From: UBA3951 sp050952125
GTDB lineage: Bacteria > Bacillota > Sulfobacillia > Fermentithermobacillales > Fermentithermobacillaceae
Direction: 5' to 3'
Assembly (NCBI GenBank): GCA_050952125.1
Contig: JBMNKK010000003.1
Span: 248,001-312,000 of the forward strand
DNA: 64,000 nt
Part shown: positions 42,990 to 51,803 of the stretch, in pieces
Layout: every line of letters begins with the position of its first letter
Numbering within the stretch: the first letter of the stretch is position 1
Program-made: the position numbers and the translations under genes
Notes under the pieces: generated by a model
Databases searched by the model: none
What the model was told of the DNA's origin: nothing
Seen by the model: only the letters and a program-made list of their open reading frames with translations

Positions 42990-43766
42990 CTAGCGCAGTT
43001 TCTGAAGCTCTTCCAGCAACTTGTTGTTCAAGACTCGAATGAACGTGCCCTTCATACCGAGAGATCTTGACTCTATCACGCCCGCCGACTCGAACTTCCT
43101 GAGAGCGTTGACGATGACAGACCTGGTAATGCCAACTCTATCTGCTACCTTCGAGGCCACCAAGAAGCCCTCAGTGCCGCCGAGCTCCTCGAAGATGTGC
43201 CTCATCGCGTTGAGTTCGGAGAACGAGAGGGTTCCGAGAGCAACCTGAACCGCAGTCCTCTGTCTCGTCTCTTCCTCCACGGTCTCCTGATTGTAGCGGA
43301 GGATCTCCATGGCAGTTACAGTAGCAGCGTGCTCTGCCAAGATGAGATCGTCATCACCAAAAGCCCCGCCGGCGCGGGCAAGGACGAGAGTGCCCAATCG
43401 CTCCCCGGCTCCCATAATAGGCAGGATGGTCGTGAGCTTCTCCGCGTATATGCACGGCACGCCTTCCTTGAACACGCACACGCCCCGGTCATTCTTGAGA
43501 TTCACCGCTGTCTCGCGGTACATGAACAAACGCTCGTTGTACTCAGACGGAAACTCCTCTGCCGTGAGCACCTCGTTTTTCATGACCTCGCAGTCGAAAT
43601 CGTCGACCAACGCGTATCCAAGAACCTTGCCCATCTTGTCAAGGATGTACACGTTGCAGTCGATGGAATCGCGGATAACCTTGGCGCTCCCCGTAAAGTC
43701 GACTTCCGTGGCGGCGCGTGATAAGAGCTGGTTCATTCTTCGTGTTTTGTCTAGTAGCGTCTGCAT
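42990..43766 (-). CDS. codY: GTP-sensing global transcription regulator CodY
   Basis: Represses stationary-phase and nutrient-scavenging genes when GTP and branched-chain amino acids are plentiful. The 258 residues comprise the N-terminal GAF domain (LLDKTRRMNQLLSRAA, NVYILDKMGKVLGYAL) and the C-terminal winged helix (VASKVADRVGITRSVIVNAL, RKFESAGVIESRSLGMKGTF). It ends the xerC-hslV-hslU-codY operon as in B. subtilis. In B. subtilis CodY also represses the flagellar operon that follows. Confidence 0.97.
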   Translation of the reverse strand: MQTLLDKTRRMNQLLSRAATEVDFTGSAKVIRDSIDCNVYILDKMGKVLGYALVDDFDCEVMKNEVLTAEEFPSEYNERLFMYRETAVNLKNDRGVCVFKEGVPCIYAEKLTTILPIMGAGERLGTLVLARAGGAFGDDDLILAEHAATVTAMEILRYNQETVEEETRQRTAVQVALGTLSFSELNAMRHIFEELGGTEGFLVASKVADRVGITRSVIVNALRKFESAGVIESRSLGMKGTFIRVLNNKLLEELQKLR

Positions 43767-43794
43767 CCGGTCTTCCTCCTTGTATCTTTCCCGC

Positions 43795-45195
43795 TCATAG
43801 GATGTAGCGGGAAATATCCCTGTTAGCTACAAGGTCCCCCAGCTTCGCCCGGACGTAGGCGGCATCAACCTTCACCTGTTTTTCGGCGAGGTCGGGACCT
43901 TCGTACAAGACGTCCTCCAGGAGCTTTTCCATCACAGTGTGAAGCCTTCTGGCGCCTATGTTCTCAGCCTCCTCGTTGACCTTAAACGCCATTTTGGCCA
44001 GCTCCCTAATTCCGCTTTCCTCAAACAAGACCTCAATTCCGTCAGTGGCTAGGAGCGCCTTATACTGCCTGGTGAGCGAATTCTCCGGCTCTTTCAGGAT
44101 GCTGACAAAATCAGCTTCGGTAAGGGGATCCAGTTCGACCCTGATGGGGAACCGCCCCTGAAGCTCGGGGATAAGGTCTGCGGGCTTCGCCACGTGAAAC
44201 GCTCCGGCACCAATGAACAAAATGTGGTCCGTTTTTACGGGTCCGTACTTGGTAACCACCGTAGTACCCTCGACAATGGGAAGCAGATCTCGCTGGACCC
44301 CTTCACGCGAAACATCCGGACCGGTTCCGTGCTCGCGCCCTGCAACTTTGTCGAGTTCATCCAAGAACACTATGCCAAGCCGCTCCGTCCTACGAATGGC
44401 CTCCGCGGTGACAGAGTCGGCGTCAACGAGCTTCCCCGCCTCTTCCTGAGCGAGAACCCGTCTTGCCTCGCTCAATTTTAGGCGGCGCACTTTCTTCCTC
44501 TTGGGCAAGATGCCGCCCAAAAGGTCCTGCATATTGATGCCCATCTCCTGCATGGAGCTGCCGTCAAAAAAGTTCAGCGTCGGGTTGGAGGTATCCTCAA
44601 CCTCCACCTCAACCTCCTCGTCTTCAGCCTCACCTCTGGACAGTCGCTCTCTGAAAAGCCGGCGTTCGGCTCGAGCTCTTCTGAGTCTCTCCTCAAAGTC
44701 GTCTTCGTCATCCGGATCCTCGCGCGCGGCCGGATTGAAGAGCGCTTCAAACGGGTTGCGCGGGACCTCTCTTCGCTTGGGGAGTGGGCACACTATATCC
44801 ACCAAACGGTCTTCGGCCAGCGCATCCGCTTTCGCCTTGACTCCCTCCAGCTCTTCGCTTCTCACCATTCTGACTGCCGACTCCACAAGGTCGCGTACTA
44901 TTGAGTCAACATCGCGCCCGACGTAGCCGACTTCCGTGAACTTGGATGCCTCAACCTTGGTGAAAGGAGCGTTCACCAATTTGGCCAAGCGCCGGCACAT
45001 CTCGGTCTTGCCTACCCCTGTAGGCCCAATCATCAGGATGTTCTTCGGCACGATGTCTTCCTGCAGGTCACCCTCAACTTTCTGTCTCCGGAGCCTGTTG
45101 CGTATAGCCACGGCCACGGCTCTCTTTGCCTTGTCCTGGCCGACTATGTACTTGTCGAGTTCCGCTACTATCTGCCTGGGCGTAAGATCCGCCAT
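43795..45195 (-). CDS. hslU: ATP-dependent protease ATPase subunit HslU (ClpY)
   Basis: AAA+ unfoldase that feeds substrates to the HslV peptidase ring, 466 residues. It has Walker A GPTGVGKTEM, Walker B IVFLDELDKVAGRE, sensor and pore-loop regions with FTKVEASKFTEVGYVGRDVD, and an acidic intermediate domain (about 140-245). ATG at 45195 is preceded by AGGAGG at 7 bases; the open frame nine codons upstream adds nothing family-like. It follows hslV by 30 bases. Confidence 0.96.
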   Translation of the reverse strand: MADLTPRQIVAELDKYIVGQDKAKRAVAVAIRNRLRRQKVEGDLQEDIVPKNILMIGPTGVGKTEMCRRLAKLVNAPFTKVEASKFTEVGYVGRDVDSIVRDLVESAVRMVRSEELEGVKAKADALAEDRLVDIVCPLPKRREVPRNPFEALFNPAAREDPDDEDDFEERLRRARAERRLFRERLSRGEAEDEEVEVEVEDTSNPTLNFFDGSSMQEMGINMQDLLGGILPKRKKVRRLKLSEARRVLAQEEAGKLVDADSVTAEAIRRTERLGIVFLDELDKVAGREHGTGPDVSREGVQRDLLPIVEGTTVVTKYGPVKTDHILFIGAGAFHVAKPADLIPELQGRFPIRVELDPLTEADFVSILKEPENSLTRQYKALLATDGIEVLFEESGIRELAKMAFKVNEEAENIGARRLHTVMEKLLEDVLYEGPDLAEKQVKVDAAYVRAKLGDLVANRDISRYIL

Positions 45196-45225
45196 CCATG
45201 AGCCTCCTTCTGCTCTTGACACCTT

Positions 45226-45783
45226 CTACTCCAATTCTTCAACTATAACATTTTCATTCGTGTAGATGCATATAGAAGCAGCGATCTTTAGGGACTCCCG
45301 GGCGATCTCTGCGCCGTCCATATCTGTGAACTTCGAGAGCGCCTTGGCGGCCGCGGTAGCGTACGCAGCCCCTGAACCGATCGCCAGCACGTTGTCATCA
45401 GGCTCTATGACTTCGCCGGTTCCGCTCACCAGGAGAATGTGCTCCTTATCCATGCACAACAGCATAGCTTGGAGCTGGCGGAGGGCTCTGTCAGTCCTCC
45501 ATTCCTTGGCCAAATCAACTGCAGCTCGCTGCAGGTCTCCCCGCGTCTCCTCCAAGTGGCGCTCGAGCTTCTCGAACAGGGTCAGGGCATCGCCCACGGA
45601 CCCCGCAAAGCCGGCAAGTATCCGCCCTTTGTATATCTTGCGGACTTTCTTTGCTCCGGTTTTCAAGATTGTGTGATTAGCCTCTAGCGTGACCTGCCCG
45701 TCACCTGCCATCGCGGCCTTGCCGTTGGCCCTTACGGCGAGCACGGTCGTGCTTTTAAACTGAGGTTCCTGCCTTAATGTCAT
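45226..45783 (-). CDS. hslV: ATP-dependent protease peptidase subunit HslV (ClpQ/CodW)
   Basis: Proteasome-like threonine protease ring subunit, 185 residues. Family sequence starts at TTVLAVRANGKAAMAGDGQV and includes KVRKIYKGRILAGFAGSVGD, AVDLAKEWRTDRALRQLQA, LAIGSGAAYATAAAKAL and ICIYTNENVIVEELE. The chosen ATG overlaps the xerC stop. It leaves an 11-residue leader (MTLRQEPQFKS) before the catalytic Thr, longer than the simple Met of enteric HslV but like the extended N terminus of B. subtilis CodW. Removal of this leader is inferred. Confidence 0.95.
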   Translation of the reverse strand: MTLRQEPQFKSTTVLAVRANGKAAMAGDGQVTLEANHTILKTGAKKVRKIYKGRILAGFAGSVGDALTLFEKLERHLEETRGDLQRAAVDLAKEWRTDRALRQLQAMLLCMDKEHILLVSGTGEVIEPDDNVLAIGSGAAYATAAAKALSKFTDMDGAEIARESLKIAASICIYTNENVIVEELE

Positions 45784-46799
45784 TTTTGGTTCTTCTGTGC
45801 CTCCTCGCTTTTCCCGGCTGCGGCCTCGATGCGTCCGCGCGCGCGGGGGTGAAAACTCCTGTAGACCTCGCGAAGATGCTCGGGCATTAGGTGAGTGTAT
45901 ATCTGCGTTGTCCTGACGCTGGCGTGACCGAGCATATCCTGGACAGACCTTAAGTCTGCCCCGCCCGAAAGAAGATGAGTCGCGAATGAATGCCTCAGCG
46001 TATGCGGCGAACACCTATCTGGGTCAACCCCTGCTTCCAGGAGGTGCTTTTCCAGTATCCGCCTAACGGAACGTGCCGAAAGACGCCTGCCGAAGCGGTT
46101 TAGGAATAGGGGTTTCCTCAGGGTCGTCACCAACGGACTGGCCTTGGACTTCCCCGCGCGCTCCAGTAAGGGGCGTCCCGATTCGAGGTAATCGCCCAGC
46201 GCGCTCAGCGCCATGGATCCTACCGGCACAAATCTCTCCTTCCCGCCCTTTCCCAACACTTGCACAAAGCCGAGCGAGTAGTCGATATCGCCCACGTTGA
46301 GACTGCAGAGTTCACTCACTCTGAGACCCGCGCCGTAGAGAAGCTCGAACATGGCCCTATCCCTCTTCCCAAGCGGCGTATCCGGATTAGGCGCTTCGAT
46401 AAGGTTTCTTACTTCATTTTCAGCGAGCACTTTAGGGAGCGCGCGTTTGTGTCTCCGTGGAGGTACAGCCTTCGCCCCGCTCTCCGAAAGCACGCCGCGG
46501 CGCTCGAGGAACTTCATGAAGCTGCGAATACAGGACGTCTTTCTGGCGACAGACGACCCTTCGTAGCCTTCTTTGCCCAGATACTGGATGAAACGCCTTA
46601 GGTGGTCAGCGGTGAGATCTGAAGGCTTTGGAACTTCCTTCTTTCCTGCGTCTCTTGTGAGGAATGCGACGAACTGCCGCAGGTCGTTGGCGTATGCGTT
46701 CTGCGTGCTTGGACTCTGAGTCTTTGAGACACCGACTTCGACCAAAAACTCTTCCTGCAATTCCTCAAAACCGCGCCCCAATACCACACCTTCTCGCAC
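45780..46799 (-). CDS. xerC: Tyrosine recombinase XerC (CodV)
   Basis: Site-specific recombinase that resolves chromosome dimers at dif. The 339 residues have an N-terminal SAM-like core-binding domain (STQNAYANDLRQFVAFL) and a catalytic domain with the RKHRHY set: LLYGAGLRVSELCSLNVGD (Arg), GKGGKERFVPVG (Lys), SPHTLRHSFATHLL (His, Arg), LGHASVRTTQIYTHL (His, Tyr nucleophile). The start codon is uncertain: GTG at 46799 or a TTG about six codons later behind AAGGTG. It heads xerC-hslV-hslU-codY. Confidence 0.94.
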   Translation of the reverse strand: MREGVVLGRGFEELQEEFLVEVGVSKTQSPSTQNAYANDLRQFVAFLTRDAGKKEVPKPSDLTADHLRRFIQYLGKEGYEGSSVARKTSCIRSFMKFLERRGVLSESGAKAVPPRRHKRALPKVLAENEVRNLIEAPNPDTPLGKRDRAMFELLYGAGLRVSELCSLNVGDIDYSLGFVQVLGKGGKERFVPVGSMALSALGDYLESGRPLLERAGKSKASPLVTTLRKPLFLNRFGRRLSARSVRRILEKHLLEAGVDPDRCSPHTLRHSFATHLLSGGADLRSVQDMLGHASVRTTQIYTHLMPEHLREVYRSFHPRARGRIEAAAGKSEEAQKNQK

Positions 46800-46872
46800 T
46801 AGCGAATGTCACCAATCAGCAGTCAATTCGGAAGTAATCATACCATTACAGCTGCTGAGGAGCAACTCGTTC

Positions 46873-48963
46873 TCAATTTTCTAGTTTTTGTGTGCGATGA
46901 CCACAAGATTGGTTTGAGCAGCGGTATCCTCGGCCTCGTCCCTGAAGCTCCAACATGAATGCGCCGCATTGGGGGCAACGGCTCCCCGGCACGGGCTTAT
47001 CCCAACTCGTATAGTCGCACTCGGGATAAGTGGAGCAGCCGTAGAAGACCCTCCCTCTGCGTGAGCGCCTGGCAACGATGTCTCCTTTGCCGCACTTAGG
47101 GCATGAGACACCGGTCTTCTCCAGAATCGGCATCGTGTTTTTGCACTCGGGATATCCCGAGCAAGCTATGAACTTCCCGTATCTGCCGCGCTTGATCACC
47201 ATGGGCTTACCGCACTTCTCGCAGTCTACGCCTGCAGGTTCATCCTCTACCTTAATCTGTCCAATCTTTTCCTCTGCACGGTCGAGCTGCTGCTTGAACG
47301 GCTCCCAGAACTCCTTCAGGATCTGCACCCAGTCCCCTTCGCCTTCTTCTACGGAGTCAAGCTTCTTTTCCATCACGGCAGTGAAGGCAAGGTCTACTAT
47401 GGACGGGAAGTTGTTCTCGAGCAGGTTATCGACGGTGACGCCCAGTTCGGTTGGAAACAGCCTGCGCTGGTCGCGGCCGATATACTCCCGCTCGAAGAGG
47501 GTCGCGATGATGGGGGCGTAAGTTGACGGGCGGCCAATGCCGTTCTCCTCTAGAGCTCGAACCAACGTAGCTTCGGTGTACCGCGGAGGAGGCTCGGTGA
47601 AATGCTGGAGAGGCTCTGTTTTCTCCAGGCGTAGGACCTCACCCTCACTTAGGGCAATGATCTCGGCCTCTTCCTCGCCCGGGCTATCTTGGCCTTCCTC
47701 GTACACCTTCGTGAATCCGGCGAATCTCAGGCGCGAGCCTGTTGCCCTGAAGTTGTGATTTCCCGCCTTTATCTCCGCCGTAACCGTGTCGTACACGGCC
47801 GGCGCCATCTGTGACGCGACAAACCTGTCCCATATCAGTTTGTACAGCTTGAACTGATCCGGCTTGAGGAAGCGCTTCACATCGCGAGGGTGCCTCATAA
47901 CGGAAGTCGGGCGGATCGCTTCATGGGCGCCCTGCTCTCCCGGCTTTTGCTTGGCCACCCTGCCCTTCCCTACATAATCGGGCCCATATATTTCTCCTAT
48001 GTACGTTCGAGCTTCTCCGACTGCAACGGAGGAAACCTTGGTGGAATCCGTCCTCATATAGGTAATGAGCCCCGTGTATCCATCAGGCCCCAGTTCAACT
48101 CCCTCATAGAGTCCCTGGGCTACGGACATGGTCTTGCGCACCGGGAAGCCCAGCTTCCTTGAGGCTTCCTGCTGCAGTGTAGAGGTTGTGAAGGGAAACG
48201 GCGGGTTTTTCTTCCGTTCCTTGGGCTTGACCGCCTCTACCACAAAAGGCTTGCCGCGCACGCCCTCCAGCACTACGTCGATGTCGCTCTTTGTCGAGAG
48301 GCTCTTCTTCTGCCCGTTGTCACCATAGTACCGCGCCTTGACTTGTCCCGCCTCGCCGTCTAGATAGACGTCAAGAGTCCAGTATTCTTCGGACTTGAAC
48401 GATGAGATCTCGTTCTCGCGCTTTACAATCAACCGTAGAGCGGCCGATTGAACCCTGCCGGCAGACAAGCCCGGCCTTATCTTGTGCCAGAGGAGAGGGC
48501 TCAGGCTGTATCCAACCAGCCTGTCCAGAATCCTTCTCGCTTGCTGGGCATCTACAAGCCTCAAATTGAGGGGCAGAGGCCGGGCAAAGGCTTCCTTAAC
48601 CGCCTTCTCTGTGATCTCGTGGAACGTTACCCGTTTGGCTTTTTGGGGTTCAATGCCGAGTATGTGGCACAAGTGCCACGAAATCGCCTCCCCTTCCCGG
48701 TCGGGGTCGGTCGCGAGGTATACGGACGACGCTTTCTTGGCGGCATCTTTGAGTTCCCTGATGAGCTCGCCTTTTCCCCTGATGTTTATGTACTTGGGAG
48801 TGAAGTTGTCTTCCACGTCAACACCCAGGGTGCTCTTTGGAAGATCTCTTACGTGACCTAATGACGCCAGCACGCGATACCGGGATTTCATGAAACGGGA
48901 TATGGTTTTGGCCTTAGTCGGTGATTCAACGATTATGAGTGGACGTTTGGTTTCCGCCGCCAC
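46873..48963 (-). CDS. topA: DNA topoisomerase I
   Basis: Type IA topoisomerase relaxing negative supercoils, 696 residues. The Toprim domain is N-terminal (PLIIVESPTKAKTISRF, ATDPDREGEAISWH), the active-site Tyr302 is in GLITYMRTDST, and further core motifs are GLSAGRVQSAALRL and NGIGRPSTYAPII. Three C-terminal zinc-ribbon repeats follow (CEKCGKPMVIKRGRYGKF, CPKCGKGDIVARR, CPQCGAFM). It follows dprA by 3 bases. The trmFO gene that follows topA in B. subtilis is not here. Confidence 0.97.
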   Translation of the reverse strand: MAAETKRPLIIVESPTKAKTISRFMKSRYRVLASLGHVRDLPKSTLGVDVEDNFTPKYINIRGKGELIRELKDAAKKASSVYLATDPDREGEAISWHLCHILGIEPQKAKRVTFHEITEKAVKEAFARPLPLNLRLVDAQQARRILDRLVGYSLSPLLWHKIRPGLSAGRVQSAALRLIVKRENEISSFKSEEYWTLDVYLDGEAGQVKARYYGDNGQKKSLSTKSDIDVVLEGVRGKPFVVEAVKPKERKKNPPFPFTTSTLQQEASRKLGFPVRKTMSVAQGLYEGVELGPDGYTGLITYMRTDSTKVSSVAVGEARTYIGEIYGPDYVGKGRVAKQKPGEQGAHEAIRPTSVMRHPRDVKRFLKPDQFKLYKLIWDRFVASQMAPAVYDTVTAEIKAGNHNFRATGSRLRFAGFTKVYEEGQDSPGEEEAEIIALSEGEVLRLEKTEPLQHFTEPPPRYTEATLVRALEENGIGRPSTYAPIIATLFEREYIGRDQRRLFPTELGVTVDNLLENNFPSIVDLAFTAVMEKKLDSVEEGEGDWVQILKEFWEPFKQQLDRAEEKIGQIKVEDEPAGVDCEKCGKPMVIKRGRYGKFIACSGYPECKNTMPILEKTGVSCPKCGKGDIVARRSRRGRVFYGCSTYPECDYTSWDKPVPGSRCPQCGAFMLELQGRGRGYRCSNQSCGHRTQKLEN

Positions 48964-48966
48964 AGT

Positions 48967-49866
48967 TCACTGCCCCTTCCCGATAGTAGCTTGCCCCGTG
49001 TTTGCCAGATACTTCCCTCCGGCCAGCCTGAGGACAATCCCATCAACCTCGAGCGATGAAAGAGCCGCGGCTACTCTACCGGGACTTAAATTTGTTAACC
49101 TCTCCGCTAAAGCGTCTAGCGAGAGCGCGTTTCCGTCGATCTCCGCCAACACCAGTGACTCCTCAAAGGAAAGCTGCCTTCTTTCGCCACCACCCAAGGG
49201 CGCGTCCGGCAGCGGGACATACTCGTTTTCTCGTCTGAGAAAGGATAGCACATCGAGTGCCGACGTTACCAGGTAGGCTCCCTCTTGTATGAGCTTGTTT
49301 GAGCCAGCACACCTCTTCGACTTCACGCTCCCCGGAACGGCCATTACGGGTATACCCAAGCTTAAGGCCAGTCTAGCCGTGATTAGAGCGCCCGAGTTCT
49401 CGCCGGCTTCTATCACCACCACACCCAGCGACAGCATAGCGATGATCCTGTTCCGCTGCGGGAAATGCCAAGCCCGAGGTCGCGTCCCCAGGCGGTACTC
49501 CGAAAGGAGCGCGCCCGATTCGGGGATCCGCTCATACAACGCTGAGTTCTCGGCGGGATACCTTACATCCGTCCCGCACCCCAGACAAGCCAGTGTGCGG
49601 CCCCCTGCTTTTAGGGCTCCTCTGTGCGCCGCGGCATCGATCCCTGCGGCCAGACCCGAGACAACGGTCACTCCCGCTCCCGCCATATCTCTGGAGAGTT
49701 CGTAGGAAACTCTCTTACCTACCTCAGTTGCATCCCGCGTACCCACAACCGCAACGGCTAAACGGTCTTCCGGCACGATACTTCCTTTCAAATACAAGAT
49801 TTCGGGAGCGTCGGAGAAGCGGAGAAGGTTCTCCGGATAGCACTCGTGGCCGAGCGCAATTTGCAT
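48967..49866 (-). CDS. dprA: DNA-processing protein DprA (Smf)
   Basis: Loads RecA onto incoming single-stranded DNA in natural transformation, and is widespread in non-competent species. The 299 residues contain the Rossmann-like domain with VGTRDATEVGKRVSYELSRD, VVSGLAAGIDAAAHRGALKA and LGCGTDVRYPAEN. A C-terminal winged-helix-like domain is present (LDALAERLTNLSPGRVAAAL). The N-terminal SAM-like domain of longer DprA proteins is missing: the frame is closed by a stop inside the ribosome site. Start ATG has GGAGGTGA 12 bases upstream. Confidence 0.95.
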   Translation of the reverse strand: MQIALGHECYPENLLRFSDAPEILYLKGSIVPEDRLAVAVVGTRDATEVGKRVSYELSRDMAGAGVTVVSGLAAGIDAAAHRGALKAGGRTLACLGCGTDVRYPAENSALYERIPESGALLSEYRLGTRPRAWHFPQRNRIIAMLSLGVVVIEAGENSGALITARLALSLGIPVMAVPGSVKSKRCAGSNKLIQEGAYLVTSALDVLSFLRRENEYVPLPDAPLGGGERRQLSFEESLVLAEIDGNALSLDALAERLTNLSPGRVAAALSSLEVDGIVLRLAGGKYLANTGQATIGKGQ

Positions 49867-50027
49867 AGTCGAATCAAGTCACCTCCAGTTCTCCCATAGT
49901 TTGCCAATTGCTGTACTAATCTACCACATTTCGACCCGACGTGCACACCCTTTCGGCGCCATGCTCATAACCCCGTCGGGTAGAGGAGAAGATGAGAAAA
50001 GACTTTGAAGGAGCCGGGTGATATCTC

Positions 50028-51803
50028 TTGCGCGTACCGAATGTCTGGAGGAAGCTTTGGGACATACTGAGCCCCCCAAAAGGACACCCAGAGCGCACCA
50101 GATTTTCGCTGGGCCGAAGGCCGGTACCGGGCAAGAAGCCACCCAAACCGGACAAAGAAGGGGAGGCCGAAAACCAAACCGGCCTCACAAAGGATCTGCA
50201 GCAGAACACCGAACTGCTCAAAGAGGTCTTCCACGTACCTGAGTCGTCAGATGTGGTGTTCAGGGAAATCCGCTGCGCCGAACCCCGTCTGGATATCGTG
50301 GTAGCGTATGTCGAAGGAATGGCTGCTTCGACGAGAGTTGTATCCACAGTTCTGCAGCCGCTCATGCTCTTGTCTTCAATGCGAAATCAGGACGAAAAAG
50401 ACAAGGTAACCTATCTTGAAAAAGCGCTCTTGCCCAGCGGACAGGTTGAACGGAAGACAACATTTGAACAGTGCGTGGAAAGCATGGTCATGGGCGACTC
50501 GATCGTGCTCGTCGACGGATCCGACGTTGCTCTCGTCGTTGAGACCAAGGGCTGGGAGCGGCGGATGGTAGGCGAGGCGGTCTCAGAGAGGATAGTCCGC
50601 GGCCCCCAAGCCGGCTTTGTGGAAGTTCTCCGTGCAAACACGGGACTCATCCGTTCGCTGGTCCAGAGTCCGGATTTGGTGGTTGAGAACATCGATGTAG
50701 GAGTGCGAGTCAAGACCAAGTGCGCGCTCTTGTACATGGCCGGGATAGCGAACAAGAAACTCGTAACCGAATGCAGGCGGCGCCTGGCCGGGATCGACAC
50801 CGCCGATATCCTGTCGTCGGGACAGCTGGAGCAGTTCCTCGAAGATTCACACACGTTGCTTCCAACCATCTTGAGTACCGAACGCCCCGACAGAGTCGCC
50901 CATTTCATAATGGAGGGGATGTGCGCCGTAGTCGTAGCGGGCGATCCCTTCGTGCTCGTCATGCCCGTCTCTTTCTTTACCTTCACGCACAGCCCCGAAG
51001 ACAACTACGTACGCTGGCCGTACGGGAACGTACTTCGCATCATCCGGTATATCAGCCTTTTCCTGACGATTTTCCTGCCCGGGCTGTACGTCGCCATCGT
51101 CAACTACCATCCCGAAATGGTGCCGACGAGCCTCATGATGGCGATCGCAGCGTCTAGAGAACCCATCCCGTTCCCGCTGTCAGTTGAGGTTCTGGTCATG
51201 TACTTCGGGTTTGAGCTGATCAGAGAGGCCGGGATCCGGATCCCGTCACCGATAGGTCCCACCATAGGCATTGTAGGTGCCCTGCTTGTCGGAGAGGCCG
51301 CCGTCAGCGCATCAATTGTCAGCCCCATTCTTGTCATCGTGATCGCAGTCACGGCCGTTTCCTCTTTCACGCTGCCCAACCTCGAGATCGCCATGTTCAC
51401 ACGCGTGGCCACTCTTGTGTTCATCATTGCAGGGGCTACCTTCGGGCTCCTAGGGATTGTCGCGTTGTCATACGTGCTGCTCATCCAGGCGTTCAACTTC
51501 AACAGCTTCGGCGTCCCATTCCTAACGCCGGTCGCGCCGCTTAGGCAGACCGCCGGGTACGGTCCCTTCGTGGCCCCGCCGTGGAGAATGAGTCAAAGGC
51601 CCGAGTACCTGAGGCAGCAAGACCGCCGCCGCCAAGGTCCTGAGTCAAGGGTTTGGGACTCCGGGGAGACCTTAGAGCCTGCAGCGTCCGGCAAAAAGGG
51701 AGGTGAGGCCGTTGGCAGAAAGCGGAAAGGAGCGGAAGTCACCTCCGAGTCAAAGCCAGAGAACTCCGTGCGAAGACAAGATAGAGGGACAGGACAGCGC
51801 TGA
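50028..51803 (+). CDS. gerA: Spore germination protein GerA family (A subunit)
   Basis: A subunit of a germinant receptor in the spore inner membrane, 591 residues. A basic N-terminal segment and the soluble N-terminal domain (LQQNTELLKEVFHVPESSDV) precede about five helices (ISLFLTIFLPGLYVAIVNYH, then PFPLSVEVLVMYFGFELIRE and GPTIGIVGALLVGEAAVSAS). A basic C-terminal tail of about 75 residues is typical but long. The start is TTG. The last 92 bases overlap gerB. It leads the gerA-gerB-gerC operon, divergent from dprA. Confidence 0.95.
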   Translation: MRVPNVWRKLWDILSPPKGHPERTRFSLGRRPVPGKKPPKPDKEGEAENQTGLTKDLQQNTELLKEVFHVPESSDVVFREIRCAEPRLDIVVAYVEGMAASTRVVSTVLQPLMLLSSMRNQDEKDKVTYLEKALLPSGQVERKTTFEQCVESMVMGDSIVLVDGSDVALVVETKGWERRMVGEAVSERIVRGPQAGFVEVLRANTGLIRSLVQSPDLVVENIDVGVRVKTKCALLYMAGIANKKLVTECRRRLAGIDTADILSSGQLEQFLEDSHTLLPTILSTERPDRVAHFIMEGMCAVVVAGDPFVLVMPVSFFTFTHSPEDNYVRWPYGNVLRIIRYISLFLTIFLPGLYVAIVNYHPEMVPTSLMMAIAASREPIPFPLSVEVLVMYFGFELIREAGIRIPSPIGPTIGIVGALLVGEAAVSASIVSPILVIVIAVTAVSSFTLPNLEIAMFTRVATLVFIIAGATFGLLGIVALSYVLLIQAFNFNSFGVPFLTPVAPLRQTAGYGPFVAPPWRMSQRPEYLRQQDRRRQGPESRVWDSGETLEPAASGKKGGEAVGRKRKGAEVTSESKPENSVRRQDRGTGQR

